Shown: positions 43,438 to 52,383 of the stretch, piece by piece
Numbering within the stretch: position 1 is the first letter of the stretch
How the letters are laid out: each line of letters starts with the position of its first letter
Assembly (NCBI RefSeq): GCF_900188005.1
Contig: NZ_FZNR01000003.1
Span: 496,001 to 560,000, forward strand
Source: Actinoplanes regularis
GTDB lineage: Bacteria > Actinomycetota > Actinomycetes > Mycobacteriales > Micromonosporaceae
Direction: 5' to 3'
DNA length: 64,000 bases
The notes under the pieces: model-generated
Databases searched by the model: none
Seen by the model: only the letters and a program-made list of their open reading frames with translations
Told to the model about the DNA's origin: nothing
Position numbers and translations under genes: made by a program

Positions 43438-44721
43438 TCAGGCCGCGATCGACGGTTTGCGTCGACCGCTGCCGGTGCTGCCGCGACGCTGCGTGGAGCG
43501 TGCAGCGGAGACGCGCGGTGGGCGTCCGCTGCGGGCCCGCCCTTCGCCGCCGGTCGTGGTGGCCAGGGACGCCATGGCGTTGTCGATCGCGGTGCGGCCA
43601 CGGTCCGGGGCGTCAGGCATCAGGTGCCCGTAGTACTCGTGGGTGATCTCCGGTGAGGCGTGACCGAGCCATTCCGCGACGTCGGTGATCGGGACACCGT
43701 CGGCGAGCATGGACGAGGCGAAGAAGTGCCGCAATGCGTGGGTGCGGTCGAACGACACCTTCGACGTCTCCAGCGCCGGCTGCCACACCTGGTTACGGAA
43801 GTAGTACTGATACAGCAGCCCCTTGCGGCTGTGGTTCGGGAATAGCAGTTGCACCGGTCCCTCGGAGGAGCGCCAGGTGACGGTGCCGAGCCGTTTGATG
43901 TGCGCGCGCAGGACGTCGGCGACGATCTGCGGCAGCGGCACCGCACGGCCGGGGTCTTCGGCGTCGCGGTGCTTGGTGTACATCTTCAGCCGCAGGCCGG
44001 CGTTCTTGCCGCTCTCGGTTTCGCCGTCCTCGGTGATCTGCCGGTTGACGTGCAGCAGCCCCTTGCGGAAGTCGATCTGGTCGGCGCACAGGCCCATGGC
44101 TTCGGCGATGCGCAGCCCGCAGCCGGCCATCACCCAGAGCATCGCGGTGTAGCGGGGATCGCATGCGGCGATCAGCGCTTCGATCTCGTCGAGATCCGGC
44201 ACGATGATCTTGCCTTTGACCTTGCGGCGCACGTTGGCGCGTTTGCCGGGCAGCTTGGCGCGTTTGGCCGGGTTACGGCCGAGCTCGTCGTTCTCGACCG
44301 CCCACTGCAACGCCGACGACAGGTACCCGAACCGGGTCTGCATGGTCTGCGGGGCGTAGTTCTTGGTGTCGCGCATCCATAGGATCCACGCCTGCACGTC
44401 GGCGAGCTTGAGCGCGCCGGTCGTCTTGGCCTTGAAGAACGGCGTGATGGCGTTGTTGAGCATGCTGAGGTACTGCCGAGTGCTGGAGTTCTCCACGCCG
44501 CGGCTGGTCGCCCACCGTTCGAACAGCGCGACCACGGTCTCGGCGCCGCGTTTGGCCTCCAGGTAGGTGCCGGTGGCGAGCTCGCGTTCCTTCTTGGCGC
44601 GGAAGTCGTCCGCGTCGGTCTTGAGGCGGAACATCTGCTGACGCTGCCGTTTATCGGGGTCGATCCAGAAACAGGTGTAGCCGGGCCCTTTGGTGCGGGG
44701 GGCGACCCATGCTCGTGCCAT
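43438..44721 (-). CDS. int: Tyrosine recombinase/integrase
   Basis: A 427-residue site-specific integrase. The N-terminal part is an arm-binding-like domain (PGYTCFWIDPDKRQRQQMF), followed by a SAM-like core-binding domain (VVALFERWATSRGVENSST). The catalytic domain shows the first Arg in GCGLRIAEAMGL, the HxxR box in THALRHFF, the His of EWLGHASPE, and the nucleophile in HEYYGH. The length is normal and nothing is missing. The ATG at 44721 follows GAAGGA by about 9 bases. It should integrate and, with the excisionase, excise the element. I could not find the attachment site. Confidence 0.95.
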   Translation of the reverse strand: MARAWVAPRTKGPGYTCFWIDPDKRQRQQMFRLKTDADDFRAKKERELATGTYLEAKRGAETVVALFERWATSRGVENSSTRQYLSMLNNAITPFFKAKTTGALKLADVQAWILWMRDTKNYAPQTMQTRFGYLSSALQWAVENDELGRNPAKRAKLPGKRANVRRKVKGKIIVPDLDEIEALIAACDPRYTAMLWVMAGCGLRIAEAMGLCADQIDFRKGLLHVNRQITEDGETESGKNAGLRLKMYTKHRDAEDPGRAVPLPQIVADVLRAHIKRLGTVTWRSSEGPVQLLFPNHSRKGLLYQYYFRNQVWQPALETSKVSFDRTHALRHFFASSMLADGVPITDVAEWLGHASPEITHEYYGHLMPDAPDRGRTAIDNAMASLATTTGGEGRARSGRPPRVSAARSTQRRGSTGSGRRKPSIAA

Positions 44722-44773
44722 GAGAGGTGTTCCTTCGGTACAGGCGACCGCCGTAGCTGTTCGGGCGTGCGTC

Positions 44774-44830
44774 ATCGCCCCGGCAGCGGGCACGCTGCGG
44801 GGTGAGGGCAGGGGGTATCGCCCCGGCAGC
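44774..44830. repeat. Direct repeats upstream of the integrase
   Basis: ATCGCCCCGGCAGC occurs at 44774-44787 and 44817-44830, with related TATCGGC motifs at about 44863 and 44912. They lie within 250 bases upstream of the integrase start and could be regulator or arm-type binding sites. Confidence 0.4.
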
Positions 44831-44916
44831 CGTGGGTGGTAGCGGGTGGAGGGTGTGAGGTATCGGCCGTCGACGCTCACTGCGCGCCGCGGCGGTTGTT
44901 CGGGCAGGGGCTATCG

Positions 44917-44941
44917 GCTCGTGACCTGGCCGGTCACGAGC
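44917..44941 (-). terminator. Terminator of the regulator gene
   Basis: Perfect 10-bp arms GCTCGTGACC and GGTCACGAGC around a 5-base loop, about 30 bases after the regulator stop on the minus strand. Confidence 0.65.
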
Positions 44942-44970
44942 GGTAGATCAGGATCAGTCGGTGGACGGGG

Positions 44971-45570
44971 TTACTGCAGGCGGTCGAGGTACCCGTCGAT
45001 CACGGCCAAAAGCTCGTCCGTCGGGGTTCCCGACGCCGCGGCTTCGCGGACCTCGCTGAGCACGTCGCGCATCTGCGCGCGGGTCTTACGGGTCATCTCC
45101 TCGCTGCCGGCGAAGAACATGTCGAACGCGTTCGTCGCCCGTGCCAGGAATTCGTCACGCAGCTCGTGGACGGCCGACTGCCCGGCCGGTGCGACCGCGG
45201 TGGCCGCCGCCTCGTACAGCTTCACATCGGTGCCGTCGAGGGGCTGTTGTCCGCGTATCCAGCGCAGGAACCGCGCCGGATCGGCGGTCACACCGGGCGC
45301 GACCTGCACCGGACGGTCTCCCGGCGGCAGCAGCAGCGCCTCCACCGGCACGTCGTACGCGTGTGCGAACTGGATGAGTTCGTCGATGGTGACCGGGGTC
45401 CGGCGGCGGTTCGCCTCGATGTTCATCAGCACCGTGGCCGACATCGCGGGATCGGCGTACCGCTCGGCTGCCTGGTCCGGGTTCATCCGGCGCTGCTTGC
45501 GCGTCGTGCGCAGCCGTTCGCGGACGACCTCGCCCGGCGTTACCGCAGCTCCAGCACCATCACTTGTCAT
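44971..45570 (-). CDS. XRE-type helix-turn-helix regulator
   Basis: A 199-residue protein with an N-terminal HTH domain (GEVVRERLRTTRKQRRMNP through TPVTIDELIQFAHAYDVP, about residues 12-80). The C-terminal 110 residues are helical. The ATG at 45570 sits inside an operator-like ACTTGTCA motif and has no clear ribosome binding site; a start at 45600 is possible. It is divergent from the excisionase gene and upstream of the integrase, the usual place for an element repressor. That role is inferred from layout. Confidence 0.8.
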   Translation of the reverse strand: MTSDGAGAAVTPGEVVRERLRTTRKQRRMNPDQAAERYADPAMSATVLMNIEANRRRTPVTIDELIQFAHAYDVPVEALLLPPGDRPVQVAPGVTADPARFLRWIRGQQPLDGTDVKLYEAAATAVAPAGQSAVHELRDEFLARATNAFDMFFAGSEEMTRKTRAQMRDVLSEVREAAASGTPTDELLAVIDGYLDRLQ

Positions 45571-45672
45571 GTTCGTAATTTTTACTCTCCCAGTTGACAA
45601 GCTGCAAGCCCTTCCGTCAGATTACTTACCCGCACAGCAAGTGATCTTGATGCACTTGCTGATTCGACAAGT
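45562..45672. promoter_or_regulatory. Divergent operator region of the regulator and excisionase
   Basis: The region has an inverted pair CTTGTCA (45563-45569) and TTGACAAG (45594-45601), a perfect palindrome CAGCAAGT (45635-45642) with ACTTGCTG (45654-45661), and a further CGACAAGT at 45665-45672. These ACTTG-type half-sites surround an AT-rich segment, as expected for the control region between a phage-like repressor and excisionase. Confidence 0.65.
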
Positions 45673-45681
45673 GGAGGGTTG

Positions 45682-45870
45682 ATGGAGACGGCATCGAAGG
45701 GCCTGTGGACGCACGAGGAAGCCGCGGAGTACCTCGGCATTCCGCCGCAATCGCTCTACTACATGACCTACCGGCGCACCGGACCGAAGTCGTTCAAGGT
45801 CGGCAAATACCGGCGCTACCGCAAGCAGGACATCGACGCCTGGCTCGAAGCCAGCTGCGCCGAGCAGTGA
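45682..45870 (+). CDS. Excisionase-like small HTH protein
   Basis: A 62-residue protein of the MerR-like/HTH_17 excisionase type (LWTHEEAAEYLGIPPQSLY, then KVGKYRRYRKQDIDAWLEA). Such proteins bend DNA at attachment sites or regulate integrase and replication genes. GGAGGG lies immediately upstream, close to the ATG; a TTG one codon earlier is also possible. The gene is divergent from the HTH regulator. Confidence 0.85.
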   Translation: METASKGLWTHEEAAEYLGIPPQSLYYMTYRRTGPKSFKVGKYRRYRKQDIDAWLEASCAEQ

Positions 45871-45913
45871 ACCCGCCCGAACGACCGTCCCGCCTCCCGG
45901 AAAGCGCCACCGC

Positions 45914-46603
45914 ATGAGCACCAGCACCAACTTCGCCCTGTTCTACATCGACGACTCCGGCAGCGAAGCCCACGGCGTCACCACCTTCAGCTGGATCCGC
46001 ATCGACCCCGCCCGCTGGGGCGCCGCCACACAGCGCTGGCTCAAGTTCCGCGCCGGGATCTACCGACGGCACGGCATCGCGGCCGACACCCGCCTGCACG
46101 CCACCGACCTGGCCGGCGGTCGGGGCGACTGGGCCCGCGCCCCGCTCGGCTGCAGCCCGCAGCTGGGCCTGGGCGTGATCGAGGACGGGCTCAAGGTGAT
46201 CGCGGGCCTGCCGGGCATCACCCTGGGCAGCGTCTACCGCCGTACCGGCGCCCGAGGCCGCGGCTTCGAACGCGACAAGCAGGACCTTTACCAGAGCATG
46301 ATTGGCCGCCTGGACACCGAGCTGCAGCACGCCGCTGCGTACGGCGCTGTCGTCATGGACGGCGACGGCACCAACACCGGCTACCGCCGCGGGCACCGCA
46401 CACTCGAGAACGGCAGCCGTGCTCTCATCGAGGACCCGTTCTTCCGGCACGCCAGCACCAGCCAGTGGGTCCAGATCGCCGACCTCGCCGCCTGGACCGC
46501 CTACCGCGCACTACGCCCCGGCGGACGCCGCGACAAGACAACCACCTGGTACAACCGCATCCTGCGAGCCGTCGACGCCAACGGCGAGCCCACCGAACTC
46601 TAA
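45914..46603 (+). CDS. DUF3800 domain protein
   Basis: A 229-residue member of DUF3800, predicted to have an RNase H-like fold. The acidic signature FYIDDSGS lies near the N-terminus, a second acidic motif MDGDGTN near residue 140, and QIADLAAWTAYRAL near 185-200. These carboxylates would bind metal. The gene is 43 bases after the excisionase on the same strand and may share its transcript. DUF3800 proteins occur in mobile elements and near defence genes, but the function is unsettled. Confidence 0.8.
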   Translation: MSTSTNFALFYIDDSGSEAHGVTTFSWIRIDPARWGAATQRWLKFRAGIYRRHGIAADTRLHATDLAGGRGDWARAPLGCSPQLGLGVIEDGLKVIAGLPGITLGSVYRRTGARGRGFERDKQDLYQSMIGRLDTELQHAAAYGAVVMDGDGTNTGYRRGHRTLENGSRALIEDPFFRHASTSQWVQIADLAAWTAYRALRPGGRRDKTTTWYNRILRAVDANGEPTEL

Positions 46604-47089
46604 AGAGCCCGCTCTGAACCCCACCCGAATCCGCGAACGGCACGAGCGCGCCGATCGCGACCTCCGGCCGTGACCGGGAGGGCGGGCCGCCCGACGGAGC
46701 GCGGGGGCAAGGAGCAGCCTCCCGCCGACGGCGCAGCCGGTGTCAAGCCCCGCCGCCCGCCACCTCCGAAGACACAACACCACAAACACCGAGACCGACC
46801 CGCATCGGCGGACAAGGCTTGACACCGCCAGACGGCGGCGGAGAGTCGCTCCTGACCCAGCGCAACGGCGCCGCGAGCCCTACGACCCCGCCGCCGATGG
46901 GGCTGCGCAAATGCGGGCCACCCCACCCGAGCTGCCGACGGCACCGGCTTCGACGCACTGATCGGCGACTGGGACGGCCCGGTCAGGCTTTGACCTGGCA
47001 GCCACCCGCGCGCTGATCTTCATGCGCTGGATTGTCAGACCCTTCGACGATGATTGCCGGACCGGCTTCTGGCAAGGAAGGTGAGGGCG
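46604..47089. other. Gap with an inverted repeat at the possible element boundary
   Basis: About 485 bases without a convincing gene. GGTGTCAAGCC (46739-46749) and GGCTTGACACC (46816-46826) form an 11-bp inverted repeat, with looser similarity around each arm. Gene content changes from element-type to host-type across this gap, so a boundary could lie here. I see no tRNA fragment. Confidence 0.4.
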
Positions 47090-47872
47090 ATGAGCGAACA
47101 GGAAGTCACCGCGGCGATCTACTCCACGTTCGATCATCCCGAACTGATCATTCCAGTTACCGCGGCGCTGACTCAACGCGCCGACGTTTCGCCTGGGTGG
47201 TTGCTTCGGTCCGAGGAGTTGTGGACGTGGATGTGCCCGCCGCGTCGGCGTGGGCCCGATCTCGCCATCTGCGGGTCTGGTTTGCGTCTAGGCGCCACGG
47301 TCGAGGTGAAACTCGCTGGCGGCCGTGCCCAGTGGTCACTGGCGTCGTTCGCGGATGCCGCTGCGGTCCGTGACGATCCTGCCGCCCGCAGATTCGCGGC
47401 CCGCCTGGCTGACGCCGTCATCGACCCGCAGCAGATGCCGCACGGGACCAAGGCGCACGATCTACGAGACTGCGGCTGCACATGGGCGGACGGTTATCAC
47501 GGCAAGGCGCACCACGGTGGCTGGGCGTGCGGCATCCCGCAACTGGACTACTATTGCTATTTCAACAACTGGCTGCCAGCGTGGATGCACGACAGCGCGC
47601 TGAGCGCGGTGGCCTGGGTGTTTCTATCAGCCGGACCGGCCGACCTCGTGGGTAGATACCCCGGGTTGGACTCTGCGGACCGATGGCGGGTACTCACGTT
47701 CGCGGACTTCCTCAACGAACTCCTCGGAGACCCGGCGGTGAAACGTCCACCGGCCGCTGCGGCTGCCGCAGTTGACCGGCTATGCCGGGCGATGTGGGAT
47801 GAGATTCCCTCGACGGAGGCTAACCAACTCAGCCAGGCGGCACGCCGACGTGTCGCGACGGCGGTCGGCTGA
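47090..47872 (+). CDS. Putative PD-(D/E)XK-fold protein
   Basis: A 260-residue protein of unknown family. Residues about 57-80 read GPDLAICGSGLRLGATVEVKL, which fits the PD-(D/E)XK nuclease motif (PD, then E-V-K on the next strand). A central Cys/His-rich stretch follows (CGCTWADGYHGKAHHGGW, CGIPQ) that may bind metal. The ATG at 47090 lies behind GTGAGGG and AAGGAAGG. It stands alone on the plus strand, convergent with the large repeat protein. Nuclease activity is inferred from the motif only. Confidence 0.55.
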   Translation: MSEQEVTAAIYSTFDHPELIIPVTAALTQRADVSPGWLLRSEELWTWMCPPRRRGPDLAICGSGLRLGATVEVKLAGGRAQWSLASFADAAAVRDDPAARRFAARLADAVIDPQQMPHGTKAHDLRDCGCTWADGYHGKAHHGGWACGIPQLDYYCYFNNWLPAWMHDSALSAVAWVFLSAGPADLVGRYPGLDSADRWRVLTFADFLNELLGDPAVKRPPAAAAAAVDRLCRAMWDEIPSTEANQLSQAARRRVATAVG

Positions 47873-48125
47873 CCCCATCGAAACCGGCGAGCCGCCTGCT
47901 CATCCCACCCGAGAGTGCCAATGGGGATGGCTGCGCCGATACCAGGCCCTGGGAATCCATCGACGAGATGGTCGCCGCTGCGCTATCCGCTCACGCTCAG
48001 TCGTTTAGCCACGAGGACGACGGAAGATCGCATCTGGCTGTCACCGTCGATCGCTTGGCCCGCAATGCCCTGCGCATCCCGCCGCCGGTGACCTTGCTGC
48101 GGCTGGGCTGCACGATCAATTACGC
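47873..48125. other. Convergent intergenic gap
   Basis: About 250 bases between convergent genes. No hairpin with a T-run or gene is evident. Confidence 0.4.
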
Positions 48126-51100
48126 TCACTCAGGCTGTGTATTCGCAGGTCCGGGGAAGTCCTTGAGGCTGGTCTCCGGATCACCCGCAGCAGTGATGCC
48201 GAACTTCATGAGGTTCCGGGCGCCGCATTTGTCGTTGGCGTTGATATACAGCTGCGCCAAGCGAGCGATAGTTCCTGGGTAGAGAAGAATGCCGGTCGCG
48301 GGTCCGTAGAGCGGCTCGGCGTCGCCGCATGCGGTCGCCTGGAGGAGCAGCAGGCGAGCATCCTCCGTCTCGTCAGCCTCCTCACGGAGGATTGAAATAC
48401 CCACCAAGGCTCGGGCTGGCAGCCACGCTTGTCCGCCAGCTTCAATGGAGGCCCGGTAGCAACGCTCGGCCGCTACGGCGTCACTGGCCATATGGAATTT
48501 CTCCGCTAATTCGAAGAGAGCATTTCCGTCATTCTGCAACAACAACTTGCCGTAGAGATATTGTCGTGCTCGCGCGCTGGAACTGGCTCCTGGCGTCCAA
48601 TTTTCAGTACTGTTCGCAAGCCCGATTAGTGTCGGCATATGCTCCAGGGCAACGGCCTTATTGTAAGCCTCCTCGTAGATCGCCGCAGCTCTGTTGGGAT
48701 TACCGGAATGGAGATACATGCGGGCGGCCAGTAGCAGTGCATCAACGGCACCGAACTGGGCGGCATCTCGATAGGCGGCTTCCGCACCCACCAAGTCACC
48801 GTCGTGTTCCTTATGAAGACCCATGTCCTCCAGCGCGCGATAGAAGCCGCGTTTGACGGCATAGTCCACGATGCGGGCGCCAGCGTCGTCACCTAGTTCC
48901 GCACAAATGTCTCCCAGATCCCCAAGATTGTTGGCCTTCGGATCCTTGAGCGCTGCAACATAGATCTCGCGGGCGATGCGTTCCGTTATTTCTTTCCCCA
49001 GCCATGAGCTGACACCTCTTATGCCATGGATCGACTTTTCCCGCACGAACGCCTGGCGGCAGGCGCGTTCAGCGTTGCGGTCATCACCCATCGACGCCCA
49101 CACCCGCGCAGCGTTCTTCAGCGAATTCGCGTCCTTAGCCCGAAGCGCCTTGTCATACACCTCTTGGCATAGGCGTTGTGCGTCGGGGATGTCGCCTGCC
49201 TCCACGCGCAGCCAGGCCAGCCGCAGCATCGCGTCAGAGTGCCCCCGATTGGCGGCCGCATGAAGTACGTTCTCCGAACCGGCGAGGTCTCCTATTTGGT
49301 AGCGCAGGGTGCCGAGGACCGAGAGTCCGCGCCAATTGTCGGTCTCGAGAAGATGCTCGTATGTCGATTGGAACGCCTCGGAGTCGATGGATCGATCGGG
49401 GATCATCCGCTCGAAGTCGTCCAGTATGCCGTGGCGGATAACGACGCGGTAAACAATCGTCCAGGCGGCCAGTGTTCCAGCCCTGTCACCAGCCGAATGC
49501 CGCAGCCAGGCATGAACCACGAACGGAAGAACCTCTGGATGGGTCGGCTCGGAACCTATCAAATCGCGAACTGATTCGATCTCATCTGCTTCCTGCCGCA
49601 TAAGCTGCATCCACATATATGACGCCGGGACCACAGAATGCCTACGGCGGTGGAGGATCTGCACTTCAGCAGCCGCTTTGAACGCTTCGGAAGCGGCGGA
49701 CAGGTCACCGTTGTCTCTGTGATGCCTTCCCAGAGCGAACCATGGCGTGGCATGCCCTTGACACGCCACCTCCGTGGCGAGCTGTTCCGCTCCAACCGGG
49801 TCGCCATCCGCCAGATAAAGATCGATGATGCGGAACCAAGCCGTATTGGAACCGGCTTCTGCGGCCTTTCGGTAGGAATCCCTGGCTGCGGCCTTGTCGC
49901 CTTGAAGTTCGTACCCGCGGCCGAGGTCCTCCAACGCTAACCAGTCGTTATGCGCTGCCGCCACCTCGTTCGGCTGGACCGTACTGGCGGTGTCACCGGC
50001 TCGTTCGCGCTGATACGCCTGCTCGGCACGTTTGCGGTCGCCAGCTCTCTCGAATAGGCGCGCGACCTCGAGCCATGCTTTGCTGTCACCCGCTCGAGCC
50101 GCAGCCTCATAGAGCGCTCGCGCCACGCGGAATCTCCCGCGAACACGTGCTCTCAGCGCCATGACGCCGAGCCGGTCGGGGTCGGTCGTCATCTTTGCTG
50201 CTGCCCAGACGCTGTCCTTCGGCTGAATCGTGCTCCGGTTGTCCCGCAAGTATTGCTCCAGATAGTCCGCCAGTTCGTAGAGCGGATCGTCGGCACCGAC
50301 CTGACCATCCGCCGTGCGAGGTTCACGCAAGGGACCGTCGACTCCGCGCATGCCGAGAGCGAGCCCTCTTTCTGTGTGATGGATGATGTCCCGTACCCAC
50401 GTTGCCCGGCCATCACGCGGTAGGTTCCGCCATTCAACGTCGGATAGGTAGTCGTGGGCCGCCTTCTCGATGAAAGAGAGCCGCAGGCGTGACGGCGCTC
50501 CGATCCGCCGAGCGTCGGCCACGGCGTCCAGAACGGCGCGGCCAGCCGGGGTCGCCTGTTCATACCGTTCGAGAAGGTAAGCCGCACCGGCGAGGAATTG
50601 GATCGGCCGGTCCGGCTGCTGTTCCAGTGCCAGCTGCCAGCGTTCGTCATGCCGGGCCATCCGTTGTGCGGCGGGACGGCTGGCGCCGATGTCCTCGGGC
50701 ACCCTGATGAAAGCTTCGCGTAGCAGTTCACGACTCTGGTCATGGTCGGCGGTCTGTAGGGTGCCCCAACGCTCCTCCCAGACGGACCCCAAAATCAGTA
50801 TCGGAGCGGCTGTCGGCTCACTGAGCACCTTTCGCAGTGCCGCCGCTGTCCTCGTACGGGTCGGTCGATCGGGATCGAGCAGGTAACGCTGGAGTTCGTT
50901 GAGCCAGATGACAGTGTGTGTGATCGGCGTGGGTCGACCAGCAACCAGACGCAAGCCCTCCAACAACTCGGTGGCGGTCAGCGGGTGCCAGACACGCCAC
51001 GGCGATCCAAGATGACGCAACGCTTCCCAGCAGGCGCGTGTTTTACCACTCGACGAACCGCCGACCAGCACCGCAATACGGCTCCGACCATCAGCGGCCG

Positions 51101-51542
51101 AAGCAACGATTTCGGCGAGCTGGTCATCGTGCGGACGTCCTAGATAGGGAGTCAGATCAGTCGAGGGCACTTGTTTGGTCGTGATCGATGGGTGGACCTC
51201 GTAGCTCGTCGCATCCCGGCCCAGCGCCTCCGCAATCGGAACTCCGAGCGGCCCCGCTGTCACACTCCGCTCGTTAGCGGCCTCCTCGGCTAGACCACGT
51301 GCTTCAAGCTGCAGGGCGCGGTCGGGTTTGATCGCCTGTACGATGTCCGCAGCCGTGTCCGGGCTGGGTGTCTTCTTTCCGCTGAAGATCTCCGAGACGT
51401 AGGAGGTCGAGAGCCCGGCGCGACGTGCAATTTCCAGCTGCGCCGGTTTTCCATTGGCGTCTCGCCATGTGCGCAACAGGCGCAGCAACTCGCCATCCGG
51501 AACGCCTGCGTGTTCCCGGCCTCCGCTGATGTCTGGTGACAT
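48126..51542 (-). CDS. HTH / P-loop / TPR-like repeat protein
   Basis: A 1138-residue protein with a STAND-like layout. An N-terminal XRE helix-turn-helix (QLEIARRAGLSTSYVSEIF, about 36-55) comes first. A P-loop NTPase follows with Walker A GGSSSGKT near 163-170 and a plausible hydrophobic Walker B-like strand (HTVIWLNELQ). From about residue 470 to the end there are repeated helical units of TPR/Sel1 type (ALYEAAARAGDSKAWLEVA, AAEAGSNTAWFRIIDLY, AAANRGHSDAMLRLAWLR). Sensor-type ATPases of this build occur as regulators and as defence proteins in actinomycetes. The ATG at 51542 is immediately preceded by TTG, a second possible start. GC content is lower than in the flanks. Confidence 0.75.
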   Translation of the reverse strand: MSPDISGGREHAGVPDGELLRLLRTWRDANGKPAQLEIARRAGLSTSYVSEIFSGKKTPSPDTAADIVQAIKPDRALQLEARGLAEEAANERSVTAGPLGVPIAEALGRDATSYEVHPSITTKQVPSTDLTPYLGRPHDDQLAEIVASAADGRSRIAVLVGGSSSGKTRACWEALRHLGSPWRVWHPLTATELLEGLRLVAGRPTPITHTVIWLNELQRYLLDPDRPTRTRTAAALRKVLSEPTAAPILILGSVWEERWGTLQTADHDQSRELLREAFIRVPEDIGASRPAAQRMARHDERWQLALEQQPDRPIQFLAGAAYLLERYEQATPAGRAVLDAVADARRIGAPSRLRLSFIEKAAHDYLSDVEWRNLPRDGRATWVRDIIHHTERGLALGMRGVDGPLREPRTADGQVGADDPLYELADYLEQYLRDNRSTIQPKDSVWAAAKMTTDPDRLGVMALRARVRGRFRVARALYEAAARAGDSKAWLEVARLFERAGDRKRAEQAYQRERAGDTASTVQPNEVAAAHNDWLALEDLGRGYELQGDKAAARDSYRKAAEAGSNTAWFRIIDLYLADGDPVGAEQLATEVACQGHATPWFALGRHHRDNGDLSAASEAFKAAAEVQILHRRRHSVVPASYMWMQLMRQEADEIESVRDLIGSEPTHPEVLPFVVHAWLRHSAGDRAGTLAAWTIVYRVVIRHGILDDFERMIPDRSIDSEAFQSTYEHLLETDNWRGLSVLGTLRYQIGDLAGSENVLHAAANRGHSDAMLRLAWLRVEAGDIPDAQRLCQEVYDKALRAKDANSLKNAARVWASMGDDRNAERACRQAFVREKSIHGIRGVSSWLGKEITERIAREIYVAALKDPKANNLGDLGDICAELGDDAGARIVDYAVKRGFYRALEDMGLHKEHDGDLVGAEAAYRDAAQFGAVDALLLAARMYLHSGNPNRAAAIYEEAYNKAVALEHMPTLIGLANSTENWTPGASSSARARQYLYGKLLLQNDGNALFELAEKFHMASDAVAAERCYRASIEAGGQAWLPARALVGISILREEADETEDARLLLLQATACGDAEPLYGPATGILLYPGTIARLAQLYINANDKCGARNLMKFGITAAGDPETSLKDFPGPANTQPE

Positions 51543-51625
51543 CAATCAAGACTAACGGCCTTCCGACCGTTGATCGCGATTCGCCAGCGAACCAGCGAAC
51601 GTCTCGCCTCGCGTCCACTGAGGTC

Positions 51626-51862
51626 ATGGCTAACAGCACAGAGCACCCGAAGGATGTTTCGCCGCAGCCGAGGCCGCTAAGTGTGCGGACCACAATGATC
51701 ACTACAATCTCCGTCACTACGGCGTCGGGAGCCGGTGCCTTGGCCGAGGGGATCGCCGCCCGCATCGGCTGCGCAGGCTACGGCGCCGGTTCGGTCGTCA
51801 CCGCACTGGCGACCTTGTGGATCATGGACAAGCTCAACAACCTGGTCGACCGTGGCAACTGA
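51626..51862 (+). CDS. Small membrane protein (78 aa)
   Basis: A 78-residue protein with a Ser/Thr/Pro N-terminus and one long hydrophobic stretch (TTASGAGALAEGIAARIGCA into GAGSVVTALATLWIMDKL). It is divergent from the large HTH/P-loop protein with only 83 bases between them, so the two may share control. It may be regulated by, or act with, that protein. No family recognised. Confidence 0.55.
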   Translation: MANSTEHPKDVSPQPRPLSVRTTMITTISVTTASGAGALAEGIAARIGCAGYGAGSVVTALATLWIMDKLNNLVDRGN

Positions 51863-52383
51863 AGCTTGCCGGCGGCCGGACTGCCGCCGGCCTCCCCAAT
51901 CGGTCAATCACCACGACCCCCAACATCGCGGTGGTGACGGGCCGATCGTTACGCCCCGGTAGCCGCGGACGGAGGTGCTACGCCCCCTTCTTAACCTGTT
52001 GCGACTCAAAGACCCGCTGCATGTGGACTGGTGTTCGGCGTTTGCGCTGCATTACCGAACAGGAGCGCGCCGGTGGTGCGGATCGTGGCTTCCGGCGCGC
52101 CAGCACTAGTTACCAGTCCAGATCGCCGATCTTGCCGCCTGGTGACTATGACGGTTGCGTTCGGACAGGACCTGATACTCGCTGATGAGTTTCATTCGGC
52201 TGGGTGAGGCGGCAATCGCCCTGCTGTGCTCGGCGGTCACCCATCCAGGCCCGTGTGGAGGCATCGGCCGGTCGAGGCGTGCCTTCGCGCCGAATCGAGA
52301 AAGTTCTTCCGTGCCGGCAACGTTTCGCGACGGTCAGGGCGTATGAGTACTTGTGACGATAATCGACGGCACAGGCGGACTGC
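51863..52383. other. Gene-free stretch upstream of the sigma factor
   Basis: About 520 bases. No open frame is convincing on either strand. It should include the promoter of the sigma factor gene. I see no repeat or RNA structure I can name. Confidence 0.45.
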
